Notes: generated by a model from the letters alone, not told the origin. A stretch of DNA of 64,000 bases from Nocardiopsis alborubida (GCF_012396365.1 NZ_JAAXPG010000007.1:124001-188000), one strand, 5' to 3'. Numbered from the stretch's first letter, positions 25,040-33,314 are shown. Numbers and translations are program-made.

Positions 25040-26011
25040 GTGACATTCAAGGCACGGGGCCTGTACGCCTCGTCGAGCAAGGAGCCGCGCGGGTTCCGCG
25101 TGGGCCCGTGGCTGCTCCTGGGCGCGGTGCTGGTGCTGGGAGTGGTGGTGGCGACCGCCGTCTCGGTCCTGGGCAACGTCGGCGTGGACCGCGGCAGCCG
25201 CAGCGACGCCTACGACGCGCCCCAGGCCGTGGAGATCGAGAACGAGACCGGCGGCGACGTCGTCCTCACCGGCGGTTCCGAGCGTGTGCAGGTGGACCGC
25301 ACCCTGCGCGGCACCCCTCTCACCGAACCGGAGGAGGGCATCGAGGAGGACGACGGCGCCCTCCAGGTGGAGGCCCGCTGCCTGGGCCTGCCGTTCTTCG
25401 ACGGCTGCCGGATCGACTACGAGGTCACGGTCCCGGTGGGGACCGCGGTGACCGTGGAGACGGTCAGCGGCCGGATCAGCGTGGAGAACGTCGACGGCGA
25501 GCTGGAACTGGGCAGCGTCAGCGGCGAGGTGAGGGTGGACGGCAACAGCGGCGACGTCACCGCCGAGTCCATCGGCGGCACGGTCGACGTGACCGGGGTG
25601 GAGGGTTCCCTGGTCGCGGAGACCGTCAGCGGTCGGATCACCGCCGAGGGGACGGGTGAGAACCTCCAGGCCACGAGCACGTCCGGTGACGTGGACGTGT
25701 CCGGGTTCAGCGCGCGGACGGTCGTGGCCGAGTCCACCAGCGGGGGCGTCCAGGTGGGCGGGGGCTTCGCCGAGGCGCAGGTCTCCACGGTATCGGGGGG
25801 CATCGGGGTCGTCACCGACGACGCCTTCGACCTGCTGAGCCTGGAGAGCGTCAGCGGCGGTATCGACGTGCGGGTGCCCGAGGGCGTCTACGAGGTCACC
25901 GGGGATTCCGCGTCCGGGCAACGCCATGTGGACGTGGAGACCTCTTCGGAGGCGGACGCCCGCATCCAGGCCGACACCGTCAGCGGCACCCTGAGCGTCA
26001 CGACGGGTTAG
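25040..26011 (+). CDS. DUF4097-family single-pass envelope protein
   Basis: 323 residues. A short cytoplasmic part and one membrane helix (residues 22-45, WLLLGAVLVLGVVVATAVSVL) precede a long extracellular repeat region. There, TVSGRI/SVSGEV/STSGDV-type units recur about every 18-22 residues, forming a right-handed beta-solenoid typical of DUF4097. Such proteins accompany envelope-stress two-component systems. GTG 25040 has AAGGAAGGAAG upstream. It probably acts with, or is a target of, the preceding kinase/regulator pair. The 3' end overlaps the convergent gene by 14 bp. Confidence 0.82.
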   Translation: MTFKARGLYASSSKEPRGFRVGPWLLLGAVLVLGVVVATAVSVLGNVGVDRGSRSDAYDAPQAVEIENETGGDVVLTGGSERVQVDRTLRGTPLTEPEEGIEEDDGALQVEARCLGLPFFDGCRIDYEVTVPVGTAVTVETVSGRISVENVDGELELGSVSGEVRVDGNSGDVTAESIGGTVDVTGVEGSLVAETVSGRITAEGTGENLQATSTSGDVDVSGFSARTVVAESTSGGVQVGGGFAEAQVSTVSGGIGVVTDDAFDLLSLESVSGGIDVRVPEGVYEVTGDSASGQRHVDVETSSEADARIQADTVSGTLSVTTG

Positions 26012-26414
26012 GACGACCCGCTCCGGCGCGCTCGAAGCGCAGTGCCGCCCAGTCCGAGTCGATCGGCACCTGGGCGGTACCGCGCCACCCCGAGTCCAGG
26101 ATCGGGTCCCAGCCCCGGTCCGCGGCCAGGTCGGTGATGATGGTGCCGCCGCGCCGGGGATAGCACGCCCACAGTCGGGTGTGCGGCCCCACCACGTCCA
26201 GGACGCGGGGCGCCTCGCGGCCCACGGTGCCCCGGTCCAGGGCGAACAGGTGCACGTCGTCGTAGACGGCGCCCTCGATGGGACCCAGGTCGATGTGGAT
26301 GTCGGAGGGCGGCTCCAGCAGCCGCAGGTAGCGCTCGGGGGCGTTGAGGACGAGCAACCGGTCGCCGGGGCGCACCCCGAGCCTCTGGGCGAGAGTGCCT
26401 GGGTTGTCCGACAT
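25998..26414 (-). CDS. hypothetical protein
   Basis: 138 residues, not assigned to a family with certainty. It opens with TLAQRLGVRPGDRLLVLNAPERYLRLLEPP, then has repeated short beta segments and RGGTIITDLAADRGWDPI, reminiscent of DUF3052-type small proteins. ATG 26414 has GGAGGGGGATAT upstream. Codon use is native and the frame is well conserved in GC3 pattern, so it is a real gene. Function unknown. Confidence 0.65.
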   Translation of the reverse strand: MSDNPGTLAQRLGVRPGDRLLVLNAPERYLRLLEPPSDIHIDLGPIEGAVYDDVHLFALDRGTVGREAPRVLDVVGPHTRLWACYPRRGGTIITDLAADRGWDPILDSGWRGTAQVPIDSDWAALRFERAGAGRPNPS

Positions 26415-26542
26415 ATCCCCCTCCGTTCGTGGCCTGCGGGCGCCCTCGCCCGTCTCCTGGCCACCGTACGGTCCGGAGCCGGGGAAACCGAGTACCTTCC
26501 CCGCCCGCACCCCGACATGGCCGTGTTTTTTAGGATGCTCCC

Positions 26543-27559
26543 ATGACAGATGAAAACGGCGTACTGCGCTGGGGCGTGCTCGGGACCGGCGGCATCGCGC
26601 ACTCCTTCGCCGAGGCGCTCGGGTCCACCCCCACGGCCCGGCTCACCGCGGTCGGCTCGCGCACCCCGGAGCGGGCCGAGGAGTTCGGCCGGGCCTGGGA
26701 CGTCCCCGAACGCCACGGCAGCTACGAGGACCTGGCCCAGAGCCCGAACGTGGACGCCGTCTACGTGGCCACCCCCCACCCCTGGCACCATCCCAACACC
26801 CTGACCTGCCTCAGGGCGGGCAAACACGTCCTGGTCGAGAAGCCCATGGCGATGAACGCCCTCCAGGTCTCGCAGATGGTCGAGGCGGCCCGCGAGGGCG
26901 GCCTCTTCCTGATGGAGGCGATGTGGACGCGTTACCTGCCCGCCTCCCGCCTGGTCCGCGAACTGGTGGAGGACGGCGCGATCGGCGAGGTGCGCTGGCT
27001 CTCGGCCGAGTTCGGCTTCAACGCCCCCTACGACCCCGACCACCGACTCTTCAACGCCGACCTGGGCGGCGGCGCCCTGCTCGACCTGGGCGTGTACCCG
27101 CTGGCCTTCGCCTCCCAGCACCTGGGCGAGCTGACCGTGGTGGGCGCCACCCGCCACCTGTCGCCCGACCGGATGGTGGACACCGCCACCACGGTGCTCG
27201 TGCGCGGCGAGAACGGGGGCACCGGCTCGCTGTCCTGCGCCTCGCAGACCACGCTGCCCAACCGGGGGGTGCTGGCCGGGACGAGGGGGCGGCTGGAGAT
27301 CCCGAGCTTCTGGATGGCCACCGACGTGGTGCTGCACCGCGACGGCCACGAACCGGAGGCGTTCTCCCGCCCCTTCCGCGCCAACGGCTACGAGTACGAG
27401 GCCGAGGAGGTCGCGCGGTGCGTGGCCGCCGGTGAGCGGGAGAGCCCCGACATGCCCTGGGCCGAGAGCCTGCGCCTGGCCCGGATCATGGACCAGGTCC
27501 GCGACGTGGGCGGCCTGGTCTACAGCCCGTCCACGGTCAAGGCCGTGCCCCTGGCATGA
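26543..27559 (+). CDS. Gfo/Idh/MocA-family oxidoreductase
   Basis: 338 residues. The N-terminal Rossmann fold has GVLGTGGIAHSFAEAL (residues 12-27) and the family motif AGKHVLVEKPMAMN (the EKP lysine). The C-terminal alpha/beta domain includes GGGALLDLGVYPLAFA. It is an NAD(P)-dependent sugar or cyclitol dehydrogenase of the trans-dihydrodiol/xylose dehydrogenase-like branch; substrate unknown. TAGGAT lies 6 nt before ATG 26543, so it is probably leaderless. Its end overlaps the convergent acetyltransferase by 23 bp. Confidence 0.9.
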   Translation: MTDENGVLRWGVLGTGGIAHSFAEALGSTPTARLTAVGSRTPERAEEFGRAWDVPERHGSYEDLAQSPNVDAVYVATPHPWHHPNTLTCLRAGKHVLVEKPMAMNALQVSQMVEAAREGGLFLMEAMWTRYLPASRLVRELVEDGAIGEVRWLSAEFGFNAPYDPDHRLFNADLGGGALLDLGVYPLAFASQHLGELTVVGATRHLSPDRMVDTATTVLVRGENGGTGSLSCASQTTLPNRGVLAGTRGRLEIPSFWMATDVVLHRDGHEPEAFSRPFRANGYEYEAEEVARCVAAGERESPDMPWAESLRLARIMDQVRDVGGLVYSPSTVKAVPLA

Positions 27560-28463
27560 ACCCGGCCGCTCCCTCCCTCTCCCCCTTGGGAGCGGTCCCA
27601 TACGCGGGTTCCCCGGCGCCCGCGGGAAGGTCCCCGCCTTCCTGCGGGCGCCGCCGCGCGTGCAGGAGGCGTCCGGCGGTGGCCCGCGCCAGGGCGGGCA
27701 CGCTCATGCGGACCACCATCAGCAGGGCGTCGCGGGGGCCGACCTCGTGGGCGAAGTAGTCGTCGAGCGCGAGGTGGCCGCTGCGGGGCCGGGTGCCGTA
27801 GATCCGGCCGTCGAACACGCGGTAGGCGTCGTGGACGAGCAGCGTGTCGGGGTCCAGGTTGGGGCCGTCGCCCAGCCACTCGGCGGCCTCGCCCGCGACG
27901 CGCCGGACCCGAACGGGGAGGGGCCGGAGCTCGTTGGGGAAGACGCGCGCGTCGCCCAGGCTCTGGCGCCACGCGGCGTAGACGGCCGGGTGGCGGGTGC
28001 GCAGGACGACGTAGGTGGTCCGCAGCGGGTGGGTGAGGACCTCGCGGGTCAGGAAGTGGGTCATCAGGGCCGCGGACAGGCCCGAGCGGCGGTGGGCGGG
28101 GACCACACCGGCCGCGTCCAGGTACACGGCGCGCCGGGAGGCGAAGCGGCGGCGGTGGTAGCCGCCCCAGCCCACGGGGGAGCCGTCGGGGCCCAGGATC
28201 AGCGCCAGGGAGGAGACCTGGTCGAAGAACCCCGCGTCGATCCGGGCGCGCCAGTAGGACGAGTGGTCGGCGCCGAAGGCCCGTGCGGCCAGGTCGCGCA
28301 GGACGCGGTGCAGGCGTTCCCGGCAGGGCGGGGACAGGGTCGCGGGGGAGTCCCAGCGGGCGAGGCGGTAACCGGGGCACAGGTCCCGGACGGTGGGCGG
28401 CGCGCTCAGGTCGCGCAGTTCGGGGCCGTGGTCGTGGACGGTCACCTGCACCACTACTTTCAC
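27537..28463 (-). CDS. GNAT-like acetyltransferase
   Basis: 308 residues. The central part (LALILGPDGSPVGWGGYHRRRF, AGVVPAHRRSGLSAALMTHFL) matches a GNAT acetyl-CoA site. The C-terminal 80 residues are extra and basic, without recognisable features. The start is uncertain: GTG 28463, 28454, 28451 and 28445 are all in frame, and this first stretch lies inside the operator repeat. Substrate unknown. Confidence 0.7.
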   Translation of the reverse strand: MKVVVQVTVHDHGPELRDLSAPPTVRDLCPGYRLARWDSPATLSPPCRERLHRVLRDLAARAFGADHSSYWRARIDAGFFDQVSSLALILGPDGSPVGWGGYHRRRFASRRAVYLDAAGVVPAHRRSGLSAALMTHFLTREVLTHPLRTTYVVLRTRHPAVYAAWRQSLGDARVFPNELRPLPVRVRRVAGEAAEWLGDGPNLDPDTLLVHDAYRVFDGRIYGTRPRSGHLALDDYFAHEVGPRDALLMVVRMSVPALARATAGRLLHARRRPQEGGDLPAGAGEPAYGTAPKGEREGAAGFMPGARP

Positions 28464-28500
28464 TACTCTCCGGAAGTAAACGACTCCCTAAAGTAGTGGT
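28450..28500. promoter_or_regulatory. 11-bp perfect inverted repeat in a divergent promoter
   Basis: ACCACTACTTT (28450-28460) and AAAGTAGTGGT (28490-28500), with a further internal GTAGTG copy (28461-28466 on the minus strand). It sits between the acetyltransferase and Uma2 genes and overlaps the acetyltransferase start region. The repeat is AT-richer than its surroundings and probably binds an unknown repressor. Confidence 0.6.
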
Positions 28501-28590
28501 TTTGGCGCGCGTTCGGGCGGACTCCGCCCGACCAGAGGCAGGGCGGGCTACGATTACCGCACAGGGAACTCCCACGACGGGTAGGCGGGT

Positions 28591-29166
28591 ATGTGCGCAC
28601 AGCCGGTACCGGACTGGCTCATCCCCCCGAGCAGGGGATTCAGAGCCGAGGACCTGGACACTCTGCCCGACCTCCCTCCCCACACAGAACTGATCGATGG
28701 GAGCCTCGTCCTCGTGAGTCCTCAGATGGGCTTCCACAGCGTTGTGATGGACCTGCTCACCATCGGTCTACGGCACGCGATCCCGGCTCACTATCGTGTG
28801 CGCCGTGAGATGACCGTGACGCTCGGCCCGCGCCAGCGCCCTGAGCCGGACATCATGGTCGTGGACGCCGAGGCGGTGGACAATCGGCAGAGCACCTTCC
28901 CAGCGGACGCGGTGGCGCTTGCGGTCGAGGTGATGTCGCAGGAGTCCATGGAGCGGGACCGGCACCGTAAGCCCCAGCTCTATGCCCAGGCGGGTATCCC
29001 CCACTTCTGGCGGGTGGAGAACAACGACAACGCGCCCGTGGTGTACGTGTACGAACTGGACCCGGCCAAGGCCTGTTACGTGCCCACCGGCATCCACCAC
29101 GACCGACTCAAGGTCGAGTTCCCCTACCCCGTCGACATCGATCTGACCGAGGTCCACCGGCTCTGA
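28591..29166 (+). CDS. Uma2-family endonuclease-like protein
   Basis: 191 residues of the Uma2 (DUF820) family with a PD-(D/E)XK nuclease fold: PPHTELIDGSLVLVSPQ, RRQRPEPDIMVVDAE-like strand, AVEVMSQESMERDRHRKPQLYAQAGIPHFW. The acidic residue in EPDI, the E in VEVMS and the K in RKPQ form the expected active-site set. Cellular role is unknown. ATG 28591 is weakly supported. A paralogue is at 45995-46600, sharing PPHTELIDGSLVLV and DIDLTE. Confidence 0.88.
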   Translation: MCAQPVPDWLIPPSRGFRAEDLDTLPDLPPHTELIDGSLVLVSPQMGFHSVVMDLLTIGLRHAIPAHYRVRREMTVTLGPRQRPEPDIMVVDAEAVDNRQSTFPADAVALAVEVMSQESMERDRHRKPQLYAQAGIPHFWRVENNDNAPVVYVYELDPAKACYVPTGIHHDRLKVEFPYPVDIDLTEVHRL

Positions 29167-29176
29167 ACGCGCGAGC

Positions 29177-30133
29177 TCAGCCCGAGGCCGCCGCGCGGCC
29201 GAACCTCTCCGAGAGGCGCGACATGTGCTCGCGCAGTTCGGCGGGCTCCTCCACCTCCATCTCCACGTCGAGCATGCCCAGGTAGCAGGCCATGTGGAGC
29301 AGCGAGTCCCCGGAGCACACCAGCACGCACGAGTGCTCGTCCACCGGCTCGATCCGTCCGAAGCCCGCCGCCGTGCGCTCGGCCTCCCGCACCGGGACCA
29401 ACAGCCTGATCCGCGCCTGCACGGGCCACATGTGCACGTCGATGCGCTCCCGGAGGTAGGCGGCGACCCCCTGCTCGGGCGGGTCGCGCGGGGGCACCCG
29501 CGGCCCGGTCGGTGTGAGCGGGCGCATCCGGTCCACCCGGAAGGTGCGCCAGTCGTCGCGTTCGGTGTCCCAGGCCACCAGGTACCAGCGCCGCCCGCGC
29601 GCGACCAGCCGGTGGGGCTCCACCACCCGGCGCGAGGCGCTGCCGTCGTGGCGCTCGTAGTCGAAGCGCAGCCGTTCGCTGTCCCGGCAGGTGGCGGCCA
29701 CCAGCGCCAGCACGTCGGCGTCGACCGTGGGCCCGTCGGAGGGCATGGGGACGGTGAAGGCGCCCAGGGCGTCCACCCGGCGCCGCAGCCGCGAGGGCAG
29801 CACCTGCAACAGCTTGGCCAGGGCGCGCACCGAGGTCTCCTCGATCCCCGACACCCCGCCCTGGGCGGCGGTACGCAGCCCCACCGCGACCGCCACGGCC
29901 TCGTCGTCGTCCAGCAGCAGCGGCGGCAGGGCGGCGCCCGCGCCGAGCTGGTATCCGCCCCCGGTGCCCATGGTGGCCTGGATGGGGTAGCCCAGTTCGC
30001 GGAGGCGGTCGACGTCGCGGCGTACGGTGCGCGGACTCACCTCGAGGCGGTCGGCGAGTTCGCCGCCCGGCCAGTCCTTGCGGGTCTGGAGCAGGGACAG
30101 CAGGCGCAGCAGGCGTGCGGAGGTCGCTCTCAT
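29177..30133 (-). CDS. WYL-domain transcriptional regulator (YafY type)
   Basis: 318 residues. The N-terminal winged HTH is RLLRLLSLLQTRKDWPGGELADRLEVSPRTVRRDVDRLRELGYPI. The WYL domain (about residues 140-230) contains HRLVARGRRWYLVAWD, and a C-terminal WCX domain follows. WYL regulators respond to nucleotides or small ligands and often control defence or stress genes; none is adjacent. ATG 30133 begins MRATSARLLRLL. A 15-bp perfect inverted repeat 13 nt upstream suggests strong autoregulation. Confidence 0.9.
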   Translation of the reverse strand: MRATSARLLRLLSLLQTRKDWPGGELADRLEVSPRTVRRDVDRLRELGYPIQATMGTGGGYQLGAGAALPPLLLDDDEAVAVAVGLRTAAQGGVSGIEETSVRALAKLLQVLPSRLRRRVDALGAFTVPMPSDGPTVDADVLALVAATCRDSERLRFDYERHDGSASRRVVEPHRLVARGRRWYLVAWDTERDDWRTFRVDRMRPLTPTGPRVPPRDPPEQGVAAYLRERIDVHMWPVQARIRLLVPVREAERTAAGFGRIEPVDEHSCVLVCSGDSLLHMACYLGMLDVEMEVEEPAELREHMSRLSERFGRAAASG

Positions 30134-30145
30134 GAGCGCAGTGTC

Positions 30146-30182
30146 CCAGGGGTGGAGGACGGTTTCGGTCCTCCACCCCTGG
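30146..30182. promoter_or_regulatory. 15-bp perfect inverted repeat before the WYL regulator
   Basis: CCAGGGGTGGAGGAC (30146-30160) and GTCCTCCACCCCTGG (30168-30182) with a 7-nt spacer, ending 13 nt before the WYL start codon. It is most simply an operator for the WYL protein. As RNA it would be a stable hairpin hiding the ribosome site, so post-transcriptional control is also possible. Confidence 0.65.
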
Positions 30183-30226
30183 CACCAGCCGGTCGGGTGG
30201 GACACCCGGGTCCGGCGAGGGGCGCC

Positions 30227-30628
30227 TCAGCGGGTCACGGCGACCGCCTCCACCTCGACCAGCTGGTCGTCGTAGCCGAGCACGGACACCCCGAGCAGGG
30301 TCCCGGGCGCGTCGTGGTCACCCATGTGCGCGCGCACCACCTTCCAGGCCGCCACCAGGTCCTCCTGGCGGCTGGAGGCGACGTAGACCGTGGTCTTGAC
30401 GACGTCGGACAGGTCGGCACCGGCGTCGTTCAGGGCGGTGCGCAGGTTGCGCATGACCTGCTCGGCCTGGCCCGCGTAGTCGCCGACCGCGACGGTGCGG
30501 CTCTCCTCGTCGAGCGGGCAGGCGCCCGCGGTCCACACCACGCGCGCGGGCGTCTGGGCCGTGGCGGCGTAGGCGTACTCCACGGCGTCGGTCAGGGTCT
30601 GGCTGCGGATCAGTCGGACGGCGCTCAT
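30227..30628 (-). CDS. ridA: RidA-family imine deaminase
   Basis: 133 residues of the RidA/YjgF/UK114 family: VVWTAGACPLDEESRTVAVGDYAGQAEQVMRNLRTALNDAGADLSDVVKTTVYV. The usual C-terminal arginine region is represented by TLLGVSVLGYDDQLVEVEAVA. RidA hydrolyses reactive enamine/imine intermediates made by PLP enzymes and amino-acid oxidases. Nearby are a dimethylargininase and an FAD amine oxidase, which fits that role. ATG 30628 starts MSAVRLIRS. Confidence 0.87.
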   Translation of the reverse strand: MSAVRLIRSQTLTDAVEYAYAATAQTPARVVWTAGACPLDEESRTVAVGDYAGQAEQVMRNLRTALNDAGADLSDVVKTTVYVASSRQEDLVAAWKVVRAHMGDHDAPGTLLGVSVLGYDDQLVEVEAVAVTR

Positions 30629-30660
30629 CGGGCTCCCGGAGTCGTGTCGGTCGGTTGCGC

Positions 30661-30807
30661 TCAGGCCAACGACCGAGCGGGGGCCGCGGGTTCCGGTTCT
30701 GCCCACGGCAGAGGCGCGGTCGACCGGGCCTCGGAGGGCGGGACCAGGCCGGCCCCGGAGGCCCGGTGTCGGCTTCGCTGCTCCGGGGGCCTCCTTCCGG
30801 ACGACAT
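30661..30807 (-). CDS. possible small Pro/Arg-rich protein
   Basis: 48 codons between the dimethylargininase stop and the RidA start. ATG 30807 has GGAGGAGGGC immediately upstream, a better site than many neighbours. The product (MSSGRRPPEQRSRHRASGAG onward) is basic and proline-rich and not recognised. It could be an artefact of GC-rich DNA. Confidence 0.3.
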   Translation of the reverse strand: MSSGRRPPEQRSRHRASGAGLVPPSEARSTAPLPWAEPEPAAPARSLA

Positions 30808-30833
30808 GCCCTCCTCCGCCGGTCCGCGCCCCC

Positions 30834-31616
30834 TCAGGCCCGGTCGGGGATCAGGACGCTCAGGCAGGTCACGCACGCCTCCAGCTTCTCGAACTCGGAG
30901 ATGTCCACCGGCAGCACCCGCCACCGGTCGGCGCTCAGCTGGTGGATCGTCTCGTGCGCCGCGGCGCTGACCAGCACGTCGCGCCCGCCCAGGGGCAGCA
31001 CGTGCGCGCCCCGCTCCTCGGTCGCCCGGCGCACCGGGGGCAGCGCGTCGGCCTCCACCAGCTCGGGCAGGCCCACGAGCGTGCCGTCGGGCAGCGCGGT
31101 CACCGCCGACTTCAGGTGCAGCGCCGCGCCCAGGCCCACGCGCACGACCTCCCGGCCCAGCGGCTTGAGCAGCTGTTCGAGCTGGGCGGCACCCTCTGCG
31201 TCGGTGCGCCCGCCCACCCCCACGTAGACGGTCGGTCCCACCTGGAGCACGTCGCCGCCGTCCAGGGTCCCGGGCGCCTCGATCCGCGCCACCCGCAGGC
31301 CGAGCGTGCGCGCCACCGCCTCGACCCCCTCCACCTCTCCCCGGCGCTCCTGCGCGCCGGGGCGGGTCAGGACGGCCAGGTCCTCGCACACCACCACGGT
31401 GTCCTCCACGAACACCGCGTCGGGGTGCTCGGGCGCCGGTTCGACCTCACACACCCGCCACCCGGCCGAGGCTAGGGCCTCCTGGTAGATCGTGTACTGG
31501 CGCGCGGCCAGGACCGGGTCCACCTCCGTGCGGGGAACGTGGGTGACGATGCCCCGTGCCAGGTCGGGGCCGGGGCGGCGCATCAGGGCGACCCCGTAGT
31601 AGGTGTATCCGTCCAC
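30834..31616 (-). CDS. dimethylargininase (DDAH)
   Basis: 260 residues of the amidinotransferase superfamily: ARGIVTHVPRTEVDP, PDAVFVEDTVVV (substrate-binding acidic residues), ALHLKSAVTALPDG (catalytic His) and the C-terminal KLEACVTCLSV with the catalytic Cys. It hydrolyses N-methylated arginines to citrulline and methylamines. GTG 31616 was chosen because GGAGG lies 8 nt upstream and it restores the expected first strand before LMRRPGPDL; ATG 31583 would cut that strand. Confidence 0.87.
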   Translation of the reverse strand: MDGYTYYGVALMRRPGPDLARGIVTHVPRTEVDPVLAARQYTIYQEALASAGWRVCEVEPAPEHPDAVFVEDTVVVCEDLAVLTRPGAQERRGEVEGVEAVARTLGLRVARIEAPGTLDGGDVLQVGPTVYVGVGGRTDAEGAAQLEQLLKPLGREVVRVGLGAALHLKSAVTALPDGTLVGLPELVEADALPPVRRATEERGAHVLPLGGRDVLVSAAAHETIHQLSADRWRVLPVDISEFEKLEACVTCLSVLIPDRA

Positions 31617-31751
31617 GTACACGTCCTCCAGGGGTGCGGCACCGGGTTCTGGGAAGAGCACAACCTATCGCGCACCCGTACCCGTTTCCCGGACGCGGCA
31701 CGCGGGTCGTTCGGCTTGTTCGCCGGAGCGGGCGGGGGCAGGGTGGTGGTC

Positions 31752-32870
31752 ATGGACGTGATCATTGTCGGCGGCGGGATCGTGGGGACGAGCGCGGCGT
31801 TCCACCTGGCCAGGAAGGGCGTGTCCACCGCGTTGGTCGACGCCTCGCACCCCGGGCAGGCCACGGCCGCCGGGCTGGGGGTGGTCTTCCCCTGGCCGCT
31901 GCCGTGGGACGAGCAGCCGGTGTGGGACTTCAAGGCCCGCGCGGCCGAGCACTACCCGCGGTTGATGGCCGAGCTGGCCGAGGACGGCCAGGCCACCGGC
32001 TACGAGGTGGTCGGGGGCATGTCCGTGGACCGGGAGGGCGACGACGCCGGGTTCGACCTGATGCGCACCCTGTCCGAGCGCCCGGAGTTCGCGACGATGG
32101 GCGCGGTGGAGCGCCTGGCCCCGGGCGAGCCGCGCGAGCGGTTCCCGCTGCTGCCCGAGCCCTACGGCGGGGTGTTCGTGGAGGGCATGGCCCGCCTGAA
32201 CGGGGCGGCGGCGCGGGCCGCCCTGTTCAACGCGGCCGAGGAACGGGGGCTGCGCTACTTCAAGGGGGAGTCGCGCCTGCTGTGGGACGGCCGCCGGGTG
32301 AGCGGTGTGCGGGTGGGCGGCGAGGCCCTGGAGGCGCCCGTGGTCGTGGTGGCCGCGGGCGCGTGGTCTGCCGGGCTGCTCGCCACCGCCGGTGTGGACC
32401 TGCCCGTGCACCCGGTGCGCGGGCAGGTGACGCACTTCGCGCTGCCGGGGCGCGGCACCCGCGCCTGGCCGGTGGTGCGGTTCGGTGAGCGCGGGTACTT
32501 CGTGTCGGCCTTCGGCCCCGACCGGGTGGTCACCGGCGGCACGTGGGAACCGGAGGCCGGGTTCGACCGGCGGGTGACGGCGTCGGGCCTGCTGCACAAC
32601 CTCTCCACCGCGGTCGAGGTGCTGCCCGAACTGGCGGACGCCACGGTGGTGGAGACGCGGGTGGGGTTCCGGCCGTGCACGCACGACGGACGGCAGCTGC
32701 TGGGGCCCGTGGAGCGGCTGCCCGGTGTGGTGGTGGCGACCGGCCTGGGCAGTGAGGGACTGACCTTCGGTCCCTTCCAGGGCCTGGTCGCGGCCCGGCT
32801 GGCCATGGGGGAGGACCCCGGAGTGGATCTGTCCCCCTTCCGGCCCGACCGTCCCATGGCCCCCGCCTGA
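31752..32870 (+). CDS. FAD-dependent amine/amino-acid oxidase (DAO family)
   Basis: 372 residues. The FAD dinucleotide-binding site is MDVIIVGGGIVGTSAAFHLARKG, and the DAO fold includes VVVAAGAWSAGLLATAGVDLPVHPVRGQVTH and a C-terminal GLGSEGLTFGPFQG motif that closes over FAD. It resembles glycine/D-amino-acid/sarcosine oxidases. Divergent from the dimethylargininase, it may oxidise the amines produced there, releasing imines for RidA. Substrate is inferred only. Confidence 0.87.
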   Translation: MDVIIVGGGIVGTSAAFHLARKGVSTALVDASHPGQATAAGLGVVFPWPLPWDEQPVWDFKARAAEHYPRLMAELAEDGQATGYEVVGGMSVDREGDDAGFDLMRTLSERPEFATMGAVERLAPGEPRERFPLLPEPYGGVFVEGMARLNGAAARAALFNAAEERGLRYFKGESRLLWDGRRVSGVRVGGEALEAPVVVVAAGAWSAGLLATAGVDLPVHPVRGQVTHFALPGRGTRAWPVVRFGERGYFVSAFGPDRVVTGGTWEPEAGFDRRVTASGLLHNLSTAVEVLPELADATVVETRVGFRPCTHDGRQLLGPVERLPGVVVATGLGSEGLTFGPFQGLVAARLAMGEDPGVDLSPFRPDRPMAPA

Positions 32871-32976
32871 TTCCCCTCCGGCGGCGGAACCGGCCCGGAG
32901 CGGCCGAGCCTGTCGGGGCACGCCCCGGGGGTGCGGTGAGGGTCCCGTCCGCGCCCGGCGGGAACCGGCAGGGAGT

Positions 32977-32992
32977 TGAGTAGCGGTACTCA
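32977..32992. promoter_or_regulatory. operator-like palindrome
   Basis: TGAGTA-GCGG-TACTCA, perfect 6-bp arms, 34 bp upstream of the YiaA-like start at 33027, in the position of a -10/-35 overlap site. Confidence 0.45.
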
Positions 32993-33026
32993 GGCGCGTG
33001 GCCGGGGGAGCCGACAGCATGGACGT

Positions 33027-33314
33027 ATGAACACCTACACCCCCCAGCCCCGCTCCACCCCGCAGTTCTTCCTCCAGTCCGCCCTGTCCTTCGGCGCGGC
33101 GGCGCTCGGGGTCGGCGCGGGGATCATCTACCTCCCCGTCGACCTGTGGATCCGGGCCTTCCTCGGCCTGGGCCTGCTCTACGTGATCACGTCCACGTTC
33201 ACCCTGGCCAAGTGCGTGCGCGACCGGCAGGAGGACGCGCTGGCCGTCGAGGCGGCCCAGAACTACCAGCAGATCCCCATCTGGAACGGCGAGCAGCCCG
33301 TCCCGCGCTCCTGA
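33027..33314 (+). CDS. YiaA/YiaB-domain membrane protein
   Basis: 95 residues with two membrane helices (FFLQSALSFGAAALGVGAGIIYL and LWIRAFLGLGLLYVITSTFTLAKCVRD) matching the yiaAB two-helix domain. The short hydrophilic tail ends QNYQQIPIWNGEQPVPRS. Function unknown; possibly envelope stress. ATG 33027. Confidence 0.85.
   Translation: MNTYTPQPRSTPQFFLQSALSFGAAALGVGAGIIYLPVDLWIRAFLGLGLLYVITSTFTLAKCVRDRQEDALAVEAAQNYQQIPIWNGEQPVPRS

Noticed and set aside
24905-27601. Very long open frame on the minus strand across several plus-strand genes
   Set aside because: High-GC DNA leaves antisense frames open; it overlaps well-supported DUF4097 and Gfo/Idh genes, and the translation is low-complexity Gly/Ala/His/Val-rich with no domain.
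28513-28531. 8-bp hairpin TCGGGCGG/CCGCCCGA before Uma2 as a riboswitch
   Set aside because: A single GC hairpin with no conserved aptamer features; too little to claim a riboswitch.
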